This document shows, in pieces, positions 45,176-57,200 of a DNA stretch of 64,000 nucleotides (position 1 is the first letter of the stretch; the number at the start of each line of letters is the position of its first letter). Position numbers and translations under genes: made by a program. The stretch covers positions 32,430,549 to 32,494,548 of the forward strand of contig OX621234.1 of the NCBI GenBank assembly GCA_951640165.1, given 5' to 3'. This DNA is from Pseudoips prasinana (taxonomy: Eukaryota; Arthropoda; Insecta; Lepidoptera; Nolidae). The notes under the pieces are model-generated. The model had not been told where the DNA came from. It saw only the letters and a list, made by a program, of their open reading frames with translations, and did no database searches.

Positions 45176-45589
45176 TGTTGTATATTTTGATACATTAGCA
45201 GTAAAAATATAATCATATGAAAATATTTTAATTAGAACACTTAAATATACTTCGCCTTTATTATTACGGTACACTTCAGTAAAACTTAGATACTTCTATT
45301 GGTATAATTTAAATAGGTTCTCTAGGAAACCAAAATGAAGCAAAATATTCACTCGCTAGAACACCTGGGACCTTATTAAAAGTTGCCGGTGAGTGAAAAA
45401 ACAACTTCGCTTCGTTTGGGGGCCAGTTACAATATCTAACTAGTTTCCTACATTCTCCTCGCATACGAAAGTGCGGAAACGTGTTGTTTAAGTCTGGTGA
45501 AAAACTAAATCATTTGGGCGATTGATTTCCGCACTTAACCACTTAGTTGGGCCATTGTGCGTGATCTTATTTGGTTTCTCGGACCATTT

Positions 45590-45775
45590 CAGTTCTACAC
45601 GGCCAAGAGCCCTCGAAAGACCCTAATTGCCTTCTGCAGCGTCTTCGTTTATGAGCTTTGTATGTTTGCATGGTATGCTAGGACAGGATAGCAGTACGTG
45701 TGCTGTTGTATTCTCATTTTCAATGCAACCTCCGGACAGGAAAGAATCCGTAACGCAATCTTGAAAGTAGTTTGT
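45590..45775 (-). pseudogene. Non-LTR retrotransposon tail (zinc-knuckle-like)
   Basis: The minus-strand frame gives GGCIENENTTAHVLLSCPSI, then NEDAAEGN, a stop, and GLSRALG. The pattern C-x-E-x4-(A/E)HVLLxCP is the terminal Cys-His motif found after the reverse transcriptase in jockey- and R1-like elements. An internal stop shows it is dead. Different element type from the neighbouring 44700-45175 pieces. Confidence 0.5.
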
Positions 45776-46454
45776 TTAGTGTGCAGTGTAATCGGAACCT
45801 ATTACGCTACTTCTTTGCTTCTATTCAAAAATGTATATAAAAATTACATTTATTAGATTTAAATATAATTGCTCTTTATTATGAACGTGCACTTCAATAA
45901 CATTAAGGTACTTATTAAAAAGATGTTTTTTTAGTGTACAATGTCCGGAAATTGTGCCTGATAGTTAGGTGCGAACGTCCCACTGCTGTGGCTTATTAGA
46001 ATTTCACATGTAAGAATTATCCACGCACAAATTACTATGTCTACGTAAGTATACTCCTTCATAAGATTGTCGCACCACAGATGAAACAGTACGACATTTA
46101 AAAAATTGAGATGTCTAAAATTTGTTTGCCATTAAAATGCAATAGTTATTAACATTAAAATGTTATAATGTAATATAGAAAATATATAAATAGTACTACG
46201 GCTGGCACCAATTGAGAAATGTAAGCGTATATATAACATTTATATTTCATAGTGATTACAACGGGCAATTGTAAGAAGATTGGTACAAAATTATCTGTTC
46301 TATAGATAATGTATTGTAGTCCCGAGACAAAAGTAATAAAACGAGGATATAACATGCGACGATACAAAAGAGATCAGATGATGCCAGAGATATCATGCAT
46401 GTTGCAAATCATAAAATAGCGAGTTTCTATCATACCCACTTCTAGATTTTTTCT

Positions 46455-46803
46455 GAGTAACTAAATACTCAACGAACAGTAACTATCCTAATGCGAGCAT
46501 AATAAAGCTAACTGAAATAACAAATTTATAAAATAATGGTGACAATGAATTTGCCGAGTAAACTTTCAAAATAGTCAGTCAGTGAGTCAGCTAAGGTGGT
46601 ATAAATTTTTACTATAGGCTAGACAGTGGATAACAAAATATATACTCTGGTGGTATAGATTTTTTTATCCACCTGTCTAGCTGACTCTTTTGTTAGTTTA
46701 CTCAGCAAATTCATTGTCACCTATTTGTTATAAATTTGTTATTCCAGTTAGCCTATAATGTTCGCATTTGGATAGTTACAGTTTGTTAAGTATTTGGTTA
46801 CTC
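46455..46803. mobile_element. 349-bp foldback MITE
   Basis: Two arms of about 150 bases are inverted copies. gagtaactaaatactcaacg, gtgacaatgaatttgccgag and aggctagacagtggataa on the left answer ttatccacctgtctag, ctcagcaaattcattgtcac and gtaactatccaaatgcga-type words on the right. No frame. Target duplication not clear. Confidence 0.85.
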
Positions 46804-47348
46804 ATTAATATAAGATATTGCTATGCTAAAATAATTTGTTATATTAAGGTGCTATAGATATTTTCATGACATGATAATAATATCCACGATATCAACTAGG
46901 TATTTTACTGTTATCCGTCCACGTTCGGCAGAAAAGAGTCCTCACGTACCTACATTATGATTATTTGATGGTGTTCGCCTTCAATGACCACTACAAATAA
47001 TAACTTATTCTTTTACTGCTTCCTTTAATGGGAAAGTCATAGAAACTTTTTCGTCAAGTGTCTCCAATCAACGAAGTTTGTGAGTGTACTCGTTAAACTT
47101 CTTTTGTCCGTTATTTGGACAGCTATATACATACTACAGTGTCGTTCTTGTAGGAAATAACTGGACAGAGTACGCAGGTAAACATTTAATGTCTATATAG
47201 TTATTTTACATAAAACACACGTTACATTTCAGGTAATTTTATTCAGTCGAAAAGTATGACAAACATCAAGGTCAATAAATTTTACATAGAATGCTGTCAG
47301 TACAGTTATAGCATCTTCTACACGGTTGCAAACCAACGTCCCAACAGA

Positions 47349-47413
47349 GGTCAACCTGGTTGTTACCATCCATCTAAACTGCACAACTGCAGGGTAGATG
47401 GATGGCAACCACC
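47349..47413. repeat. 65-bp imperfect hairpin
   Basis: ggttgttaccatccatctaa is answered by gtagatggatggcaaccacc. About 20 paired bases. Confidence 0.6.
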
Positions 47414-48099
47414 AGGGTGACCATCTAGACTGCACAGCTTACATGTAACCCCAAACAGTGCTAACCAAACTTCTGACCTGCGTTTATTACCCACCAATTT
47501 GATCTAGCACTCAGGCATTTAGCATAGTGTAACGTAGTGATTTTGATCCCCAAGTCGAGCCTTAAAGTTGAATTATAATTTTTCTATAGCATCTAAAATG
47601 TCAATCAGCCTGGAGTCACTCTATTCAACTATTTTCTAAGTATCGTAATATTTTTCTATAAGATGCTGTTTTAAAATCCCATAATTGAAGAAAACCTAAA
47701 CTTTTTTATTGGTACGTACGTTATTTGCTACAGATTGCCCTTCAGTTGCTCTTCAACAACTGAAACTAATACAATATCACCACAGATTCTTGCTCTAAAA
47801 TGAAATGCTATATATAGAACATGCTCTTAGGAATGAGTATTAGAAGAACAGGAAACAACACGATAAACAGAACTTATGTCCAGTCAACCCAACAAATATA
47901 GATACATTTCTTATTATAGAATCCGCCTTCTATAACGCCGGCAGAATAATATTCGAAATACTTTATAACAAAAATAAATTGCACTCGAAGGCGAAATTTC
48001 ACAATTAATGGCTTTTGAATCATTAATTTAATAAAACCAGGGCGTTTATTTTTATTAACGGAATAATCATAAACCACATTAGTTTCACAATTAACTGCA

Positions 48100-48212
48100 A
48101 TTTCATCATCATCACCATCATATCAGCTGAAAGACGCCCACTGCTGGACAAAAGCCTCCCCAATGATCTCCAAAATTGCTGGTCTTGCGCTATCGCATCC
48201 AGCGACTACAAA
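48100..48212 (-). mobile_element. RTE-like retrotransposon 3' end
   Basis: catcatcatcaccatcatat, cagctgaaagacgcccactg, ctggacaaaagcctccccaa and tcgcatccagcgact. Reverse-strand copy of the 36480 family tail. Confidence 0.7.
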
Positions 48213-48238
48213 TTATTTGTGAATATTTTTTTATTGTA

Positions 48239-48299
48239 CTTTGTTACGGACTACAAGGATTATTTTGCGCTTTGTTACGGACTACAAGGATTATTTTGC
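48239..48299 (+). repeat. 31-bp exact tandem duplication
   Basis: ctttgttacggactacaagg with its following attattttgcg begins at 48239 and again at 48270. The two units are identical. Confidence 0.95.
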
Positions 48300-49468
48300 T
48301 TTAATAACAATTTAAAATTTGTGTTAGTAACATTTCGTGCTCAAAATATTTTATTATTGTTATACGGGCGGCGCTGATCACTTACCAGGGGGGGCTACCG
48401 CCTGATTCGACGGTCAGCGTCATCGTGATCGGCGTTCAAATAGATGTAGGTTAAAAATAGCAAAAACATTCGTTCAGTCGTTTTATTTTTACATTGTGAT
48501 TGTGATATTGCGAAATGAAAATTTCTGTACGTGTCTGTACGGTAGTGCTGTTTAATAAATCTCATTCACTTATTTATGTATGAACGCAGCTGACTGTACC
48601 CACGGTGTACATACTACAATGCAATTAAAAATTAAGTACCGTCTCAGGTGTTCTTCAACAAAATGCATTAATTAAGTCGCTGGGAAAAACGTTAAACAAG
48701 GCATGTAGCTAATTAGCTCCGTGGCCTCATATTGTTGAAAGTGTCTGCACCTCAAGCTGTGTGGCACACCCCGTGAGGGTGAAAACCTACCGTATTTTTT
48801 TCTACTACTATATCAGTATACAAGAATACGGCCCAGCTAACGGTGGATGGCTATAGTAGCCTGTCAATACCCATCGCTGCCAACCGTAAATAACTTTATT
48901 ACTATATTTAAGAACGTGCTACTCGATACGTTTGGGTTTAAATCGTGAGTTGGCCTAAAAATTAGGGAAAGAAAATTTCTCTGCTCGCCGTCGGGATGTT
49001 GGTAGCGTTACGCCCCATACTTGGTAGAGTACCTGAAACCGCTAGTCCTGCAACTGACCATTCACTTAATGTCCATAAGCCTGTTCTTTCATATAATTAA
49101 AATGACGGTATAGAGAGTCCACCAATATTTGTCCAGTACAGATAGGTAATCTCCACAGAGACATATAAACTATTTTTTTTTCATAATGGAAGGCTTTTTT
49201 AATAATAGATACATCACCATTGAAATTTTTCTCCTCGATGTTTAACAGATGCACTTTTATATTATTTAGCAATCAATTGGCCTTAATTAAGTATACCTTC
49301 TCCGTGCTTTAGATGGCACTTTGACTGTCGGCCCCCGTTGTTGTCGTTAGACAACACCTATTAAGCCATGTCATTGGCAGACAGACACGGGCAGCATGAA
49401 CAACTCTGACACCATGGTGAAGCTTGCACCACTAGCCATACGATAAAAAAGAAAGAATGTTGTCCGTT

Positions 49469-49990
49469 GGAAATGGTGGAAACTTAAAATAAAATGAACC
49501 CATGCTTCCGTTTTTGGTATGATGTCACATACACAGTGTAAGTAGCCCTGTACAATTTTGTATTAAGCCAGTACGACGCCTATATAATGTGGTTTCGTTT
49601 GTGTTCTCGTTTGTTTTGGTTGTTTTCTGTCATATTAAACTACTCTTATATGTAATGCAATGATTTGGAACTATGTGGTTAATATACTAAATTAGTTAGT
49701 TTTAAAAATTAACCTATGGTGTCAGTTTTAGTATGAAGTCGTAGAAGAATGTAGCCGTAAATAAATGTCTACGTAGCCAAAGCTACGCTTTCCAACGTAG
49801 CCAGTACTACGCATCGGCAGTGCTACGTATTTCAATGTGTTTTGGCCGTTTTTCCGTTATAAGTATGCTATTAATGTTCCGTTTTGGAAGCGGTGGAAAC
49901 TTTTTAAATTAACCCATGGTTTCAGTTTTAGTATGGCGTCATATACTCGGTGTATTCCTGTATAATTTTGTACTGAAGTAAACTTAATAA
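49469..49990 (+). repeat. Partial repeat block with gctacg motifs
   Basis: A segment with ggaaatggtggaaactt and tacaattttgtattaagcca (49469-49570) recurs as ggaagcggtggaaactt and tataattttgtactgaagta (49886-49980). A shorter piece (cagttttagtatg) is at 49724 and 49924. Between them, 49768-49830 has cgtagccaaagctacgcttt and cgtagccagtactacgca, a short-period repeat of gctacg/cgtagc. Confidence 0.65.
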
Positions 49991-50294
49991 AATGAATTAT
50001 TAAACAGAATGTTGGTATGTTGTCTGTCTTTGTGTTAGGAGTTTATATTATACTTTACATCAGTGCATACGCATAAGACCACTGTTGCTACCTTGGTAAT
50101 TAAGACATTGATAAGGTACAATTGCGTTCCCAGATGTGGCAATATGAGATTAGATATTAATAATAATAAAAAAATAAGAAGAACAAACAAGTTGTTTAAT
50201 GTTGTCATCAGATAACGTAACAAATAAAAAAGGCAAAGTAAGACTTAAGCTTAACCTTGGTTCCGTTATTCAATTAATATAAGTAGAACAAAAA

Positions 50295-50512
50295 TGGCCA
50301 GTTGGCGTGATTGGCAAATGCTTTTCACGCTGGAGGTCGTGGGTTCGATTCCCACCCAGCACAGATATTTGAGTGAATGAACATGTCTGTTGGTCCTGAG
50401 TCTGGGTGTAATTATCTACATATGTATGTACTTACAAAAGAAAAGTATTATATGTTGTATATCAGTTATCTGGTTTCCATAGTACAAGCTGTATGTCCCA
50501 GGATATTATTAT
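50295..50512 (+). repeat. tRNA-derived SINE, near full length
   Basis: Head ggccagttggcgtgattggc, B box GTGGGTTCGATTCCC at about 50339, then agatatttgagtgaatgaac, gtctgttggtcctgagtctg, ggtgtaattatctacatatg and catagtacaagctg. Best copy of the family also at 33170 and, reversed, 32070. Confidence 0.8.
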
Positions 50513-51828
50513 TATGATTATCTTTAACTTAGTGTGATAACTATTCATATGTAGCATCTGAGACGTATATCAAAACTATATTATTTAATCACTTTATATC
50601 GTTGTATAAACGTCATATTCTCTTTTATCATAACCTCCACTTTACCTCAAAAGTTCTAATAATCTTAAGTCTTTTATAATAAAAAATTGTCTCTGAGGGT
50701 AACATAGATAACACAAACAAACAAAAGCCTCTCAAGTGCGTCACGTTCTGTATTATCGGCAAGGCGCAACACTAAACCCACTATTTTATCACGGACCACA
50801 AAAAGATTCGACCAACAAAAGGCAACAACCCTAAAGGTAATCCGTGAGTGGGCAGCTAGCATACGTCGTTTGGGCAAACTCCCAGTGTCATTATAAAATA
50901 CGGGCCGCAATGTGGATTCACTTTGAGAAATGGAGGGCTGCTCCGCAACACCTGGGGCCCGCGCTCCTACCAACTATGTATGTACTACGTTGTTCCCCTT
51001 TTTGTAAGTTGCAAAGTCACTTGAGTTATATTTATTGACTCTCTTAAAGTGAATAGCATAATGTTGCTTCTTCTTTGTTGCGGTTTTTCATATCCATTCA
51101 TCTTACGCTGTGAAATGCAGTGGCAAAAGCCAACAAAAAATGTAGGTGTGTCATTGAGTAAAAAAGCGTGAGAAATGTAATGTCAGTGTTCATACAATAA
51201 ACGAAATAAAAAAAATAAACATTAGATACTTTATGCTTGTTTGTTTGTAATCAAAAACATATACATTATTGACTATGTTCTATATCCAAACAAAAAACGA
51301 GTGTTTTTAGACCACATGACTGAACTAAAACTTCAAACCTAACCGCCTCTGAGGGAAATAAAGAAAGAAAATGTTTGCTCCTCTCTCTCTATTGCCCTTC
51401 AGTAATGTACGAAATGTAACCCTCTCTTTCTATCTTCACTAACTTATATCTCTATCTCAACTTCCGTTATCAAAATATTGTCCATAAAAGTCATATTTAA
51501 CGTTCGCTGCAAAACTATTGATAATACATAAAATAATATGCTACATGTTTATATATAGCACGCGTGTTAAATATTATAGGTAAGCTACAATAACCATATT
51601 TGTGCAAGTAATTATATCAAAACTTGAGTAAAATATTTAAATATATATCATATCATATGATACGAATCTCATTTAATATGCTACTGAACAACTTAAGTTA
51701 TATAAACATCGTTTGGACAACTATTACACAACATTTTGGTAGTCAAGAAGAAACTTAAGCAGCTGGTCTGTTTTTTGAAATGATATTAATTGTTAACCAA
51801 CTGAATAGTTTTAATTTTAAACTATAAG

Positions 51829-52065
51829 GGCCAGCGCAGACAGAGAGGAGCGCAGCGGAGAGGATTTTATTAAAGCACTAGGAAATCAACTTTAAAATTA
51901 TAGAAATAAAGTGCATATATGCTTAAACCTAACCTAAAATGCTCGCGCGGTCCCGGGCATATAATGTTTAAGCATATATGAACTTTATTTTAATAATTTT
52001 AAAGTTGATTTTCTAGTGGCTTAATAAAATCCTCTCCGCTGCGCTCCTATCTGTCTGCGCTGGCC
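51829..52065. mobile_element. 237-bp foldback MITE
   Basis: Arms of about 100 bases: ggccagcgcagacagagagg, agcgcagcggagaggatttt and aatcaactttaaaatta answered by taattttaaagttgatt, aaaatcctctccgctgcgct and tgtctgcgctggcc. The centre is GC-rich (ctcgcgcggtcccgggc). No frame. Confidence 0.88.
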
Positions 52066-52110
52066 GTAATTTATTTTTGTATCTAGCCGTGTCAAGCCGG
52101 GGTGCAATAT

Positions 52111-52360
52111 TATACTAATATTGTAAGGATGTAACGTTTGTGAGTTTGTGAAGTTGTAAGGGGTAATCTCTGGATCTACTGAACCGATTTTCATAATTAT
52201 TTCACCAATAGAAAGCTACGTTATTGTGGACTGTTATAGGCTATGATTCATCATCATAATTTTTATTTATCCCAAACTTTTAACCCGAAGTATTACGCGG
52301 TACAAATGGGCAGGGACAGATATATTAATAACGCGGAACGAAATCCGCGGGCACTGCTAG
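52111..52360 (+). mobile_element. Helitron-type element
   Basis: Starts like the family (tactaatattgtaaggatgt), continues gtaacgtttgtgagtttgtg and gaaccgattttcataattat, and ends aacgcggaacgaaatccgcg with ggcactgCTAG then T. The GC-rich palindrome before CTAG is the Helitron 3' feature. The first two bases (TC) are not intact. Confidence 0.65.
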
Positions 52361-52617
52361 TCACCTATAAAAATGAAAACAACCTTTCAAGTGCCCATGC
52401 TACCGTCTAGTAAGCATTTCACAAGTGTCAGACTACTGTTATCGGGCACGCGCGATCATCAAGTTCTACACTTACAGAACGTGAAACAAATAACTGGAAA
52501 ATACTTAATATATCTAAGAAAACCAAGGAGCTTTACAATTTTTTTAGTATAAGGGTACTAATAGACAAAAAACGAATTCTACACTGCTCGTAAGCAATAT
52601 TCAAAAAGTGATCATCG

Positions 52618-52850
52618 ATCGATTAAACTGTGTGTATATAAATATGCGATTTTTCCGGTGTTATTGAACCAATTTCCGTTTGTTATTTGTTTGAATATGA
52701 AGGAGGACACGATTAAACTGTGTGTGTGTGCCTGTGTATGTGTGTGCCTATGTGTGTGTGTTTCATTTATAATACGCGATTTCTCCATTCGTGAACTAAT
52801 GTTAGTATTATTTTTTGTTTGAATGAGACATGGTCCAATATAAAATATGT
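52618..52850 (+). repeat. Diverged tandem duplication with (TG)n
   Basis: cgattaaactgtgtgtatat with atgcgatttttccggtg and tgttatttgtttgaat is followed by a second unit cgattaaactgtgtgtgtgt with tacgcgatttctccattc and attttttgtttgaat. The second unit carries an interrupted TG microsatellite (52720-52762). Confidence 0.7.
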
Positions 52851-52911
52851 TAAAAACTCAGAGTTTAAATTGAACTATCTATCAAATGGAACCGGTGTTA
52901 TGATGTATAAT

Positions 52912-53102
52912 ACAGTAGTGATTTGCATAATTTACAAATAATAAGTTGTACAGTCAACAACGAAAGTAAATGGTCAAAATCACATGGGAAATTTTGTTTT
53001 ACGAATGATCATGAATATCGGACTGAGAAAATCTCCCATGCGATTTTGACAATCTACTTTACATTTACTTATTATTTGTAAATTATGAAAATTACTACAC
53101 TA
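52912..53102. mobile_element. 191-bp foldback MITE
   Basis: acagtagtgatttgcataat and ttacaaataataagt on the left answer acttattatttgtaa and attatgaaaattactacact on the right. Inner arms (ggtcaaaatcacatgggaaa / tctcccatgcgattttgaca) also pair. Confidence 0.8.
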
Positions 53103-54139
53103 TCACTAGCTAATATTTTTACACTATACACTTAGTACACATTCACGTACTTAGGGACACCTCACCGCTATACTATTTTGACATTGAATTATATATCGAA
53201 TTTTGATCATCTATTTTATTGTGGGCTCTACCTAGAAATTATATTGTTTCATGAACAGATTGAATTTAAACATTTCATACCAAATTTGGTATACCCTGTA
53301 GTTATAAATGTTACTTAGTATATAATCAATACTTAAAAAAATGAAAATTAACTAGCTCAATTTTCCGTACCCGTTACGACAAGAGAATGCAATAACCACA
53401 ACAAACTAACCTCCCGTACACAGATAACGATTGTCTGAAGGATTCAAACCCAAAGTCCATTTTTTTTCAGGCTTTGCCTAGTGGTACTATCACTGTAAGT
53501 AAACTACTTGTAAACTGGACTGGTAATAATTTTTTTTTTTTTATTATCACCCTCATTTCCGCTAAAGTGGTGGGAGTCAATGGAAAGGTTCATGCTTATA
53601 TCTCATCGTGACACTGTTCAATCGCTAGATAATAAAATAGTACTTACTCTCTTTGCTTTTGTCATGGCTATAGTAACTGCCACCTTTTTGAAGATATGAC
53701 TACTACACGCTTTTATACTTTGGTATTTGTATGGTACTAAAAGGGATCACGGCTATTAGTCTCAATTGACTAATGGGCTTCAACTTTACCCAATTGATGA
53801 TACAACAAAGGCTTTGCGTTGTAATTGTACAGTCACGCAATTCAGTTATTCAGCTCGTTACAGTCACAAGCCATTGTTTAATCAAGATATTAGCAGCTCA
53901 ATAGTCAATACTGTTGATGAAACAAACAGATATTCGGTAATTAAGTTAAACGTCAAAATAGGGTTTAGCAGTAGCACTGTTATGACGCGGCTAATCTCAA
54001 GAGAGTTTATCTAACTACGTAGGACATATTATAGTGTAGAAGTGTGTGAGTAAACTCAAGCGCACTCTCTATATCCTAATTTTTTCAATCTGACACGACT
54101 GAGGAGGTCAGGTGTAAAGTTAGGTGTGTATGTGGATTT
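53103..54139. other. Gene-free stretch
   Basis: AT-rich, with a poly-T run near 53530. A frame of 82 codons at 53766-54014 has no domain. Nothing else recognised. Confidence 0.5.
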
Positions 54140-54252
54140 ATATCCGAGCCGAGGATAGCTATTTATAGGCACACAAATAGTTGTCCTGCGCGGGAATCGA
54201 ACCCGTGACACGAAGTGGCGAGGCGACTGTCTTAGCTGCACCACACGTACTG
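54140..54252 (-). repeat. tRNA-derived SINE
   Basis: On the minus strand: acgtgtggtgcagctaagac, B box GGGTTCGATTCCCGC (plus gcgggaatcgaaccc at 54190), then caactatttgtgtgcctata. Same head and junction as 18368. Confidence 0.75.
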
Positions 54253-57200
54253 TCGGTTCCGGGTTGCTATTTTCTTGCCACAAATGTACTAGCGACTTTT
54301 AGGGGCAACCCGAAATCCGAACACCGGAACTCAATCTTCGATTGCAAATTGCGGCAGTGTTATTACGCTGCTGCTAAACCAAAAAGTCTGTCGAATTCTA
54401 TGTAAATTTGCTTAAATTTATAGAGGTATAGCAACATAATTTTAGATCTGTGACATGGCAAAATTATTCTAGCGCTTATTTCCTTAAACACTTATTTTTG
54501 TTACAGATTAAGTATTATTAAAAACCTCAATTTTAATACATTAATTACAATAATTCAGTAATTGTATTATTCAGTAATTTAGTACTGAAAAACAGAAATA
54601 AATTCGGAAAACGTTAAAAAGTCAACCACTTAATAAAAGTCAGTGATGAGTTCAAGAAGAGTTAACATGTTCACATCATTCATGTTCCATTGCGCCTTTA
54701 TACGAAAGTGATAAACCATTTCTGTGTACATCAATATTGTTGAGATTCGCGTTCCATTTTGTTACTAAAAACCTTAAAAATGTGGGTATAACCATTTTAT
54801 TTCCATAAAGTAAAACTTTATGCTGAATACTTTGGAATTTAAATATCACAACATATCCAATGCAGATTTTTGAAATAGAATACAATTATTTGATGTACGT
54901 TCAAATGAGCGAAAATATCTGCTGAATATTAATTTGTTTTAAGCCAGATATTATAAAGTCTTGTCCTTTATAGAGTACTATAGTGGTTAAAGTAAAGTAC
55001 AGATGACAGAAATACAATTTTGACCAATATTCTTTCATACTTCACCATCCATTTGGATTCTCACTTCACCTCAGCCAATCACACATAGCCTTGTCTTAAT
55101 GGATTATAATTAAAGATATCTAAAGAATATCTCAGTTAAAGTAGCTGTGTATTCTGCATTACCGTAGACACAAAATATACAACACACCTTCCAATCTACA
55201 GGACCTTTTTCTTCGTGTCTATGGTAAAAAACTGAACACTCATCCAAGTAGAAAGTGCCGGAACACAAGGTATATAAAAGGATTTTAAGCTGTTTTTGTA
55301 ATCCAATTGCCTATGTTACGTCACTACACTACATCGAGTCTGCAAACACTGTTCTCACTAATTTGTTTGCCGCAGCGAGTCGTTTGCTAGCGCCGAATGT
55401 CCACAACGTTTTTCATGAATTTTCTTTAAAACTTCTCCTGGAATTCACAGTTTACTTTGGTATATTTTACTTGGAGTATCTCATGATAAAGATACGAAAC
55501 GTTTAGTAGAGCATATGTCTATAAAATGTCATAATGTTATACAATAATGTGGGTGAATTTCATTTATGGCTTCCGGTCAGAACGGAGTCTAGCCATCTAC
55601 ACAAACGTAGGTTCGATGGGGCAGGTAACGTATCATGACCAGAAAGAGATCACACCGTTGCAGACAAACAATACAAGACGTTGCAAAACTGAAAATATGT
55701 TCCCAAAATTCCAAAAAAAATTTATATGGCTGTACATGTAATTCAAGGTCAGACCCCATTATTATCAAATCCCCGCGTTACCGTTAGACCAACATGACCG
55801 TCATCGTAATAATAATGATATCGTTAGAAACTTTTATCAAAAACTTTAGGGGCGCCATTTTGTAATGAAATCTTGTTTTGCATCTTCACAGCTCTTTTTA
55901 AAACAGTCCCAAGATAGGGATGAAACAAAGTTTACAAATCGTCGTAAAAGAGTGACGTAGACTTCGTACTGTCAGTGAGATAAAAGTATAGTTTTATCTC
56001 GGCTTGTCTTTACAAATGCTATGTTTTTGTCTTGTTAGAGGCGAGATACCTTTGTCTCATATATATCTTCAACGCTTAAGCGACGAAACCATACCGCAAT
56101 GTAAGAGTGTTTCTAATGCTGCGTTATTAATTACTATTCATAAAGCTTATTTGAGTAGTCAATATATATTTTTAGAGCTGTTTGCTTGTTTATTAAACAT
56201 CTTTAAAGTTTGACTAAAACTCCTTAAATAAAAGATTAAAAAAAAACTATAAAGTTAAGAGGTCTAACTTTTAACATTAAAGTTTTTATTTTTTTTAAAT
56301 CTTTTTTAAGCACCATTTTTGCTGGCAAAATATAGAAACTAACAAATTGATTACAATAATTAATTGGGTTTAAAAAACATTGATTACAATAACTTCCTTT
56401 TTGTTTATTGTACAAAAAAGGTAGTTTTAATCCGTACTATTCGTAGCTTGAGTTATTCTACTTCTCTTCGTACATCGTTATTTCTTTCTTTATCGTAATT
56501 ATCGATATTTAACTTTATGATAGTACTTTCAGGACTAAAATAGATTCAGGATACCTAGATACCTATTCAAGTAAGAGTTGTTTAGGTCTGTAAGCGTTCT
56601 GTGAGGTTAAGAACTTAGGCACGCGTTTAGTCTATAGCTGAGTGACCATCAAAAAGGTTAAATTTTTGGGCATTTCCGTGCTTCCGAGGGCACGTTACGT
56701 TGTAGGTCCCGGTTGTAATCGTCAGACAATAATCGATTTGCCATATCAGAGATTTCTTGGGTGGCTTGTACAACCCTGAACTCGCCCGGCGAGAAATTTA
56801 TACTAGCTTATCTACAATTAGCACTAACTACCAATGTACTATAACCCCGTACTTGCTGTTCATAAGCAAGAACAGAAATTTATTACTAAATTTAATTCTC
56901 CATAATTACCTGGGACCCTTATACAATCGGCTCCACTTACAAAGTATATCACCTGTCTCCATTGCCGTATATTATGCTGAATAATTTTGTTATAATTATA
57001 CAACTTCTATGAAATATTAACACCCAGCAATATTTATGTTCTAAGAGAAGGTAATAACTCAACGGCGCATATAAAATATTCAGTGGAAGGCACAAGCAGA
57101 TTTATTGTATAACTATTGCACGGAACTTTCTCGCTTCGCGGCCGCCTGCTATGAAGTTCCACGCTTCATATAACGTTACGAAGAGTAAAAGTTTGTTGTT

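Noticed and set aside
50674..51038. Overlapping frames on both strands around a less AT-rich segment
   Set aside because: No recognised domain on either strand; likely a decayed repeat.
55255..55506. 83-codon frame including CNPIAYVTSLHYIES
   Set aside because: Looks protein-like in part but no family, intron signals or neighbours support it.
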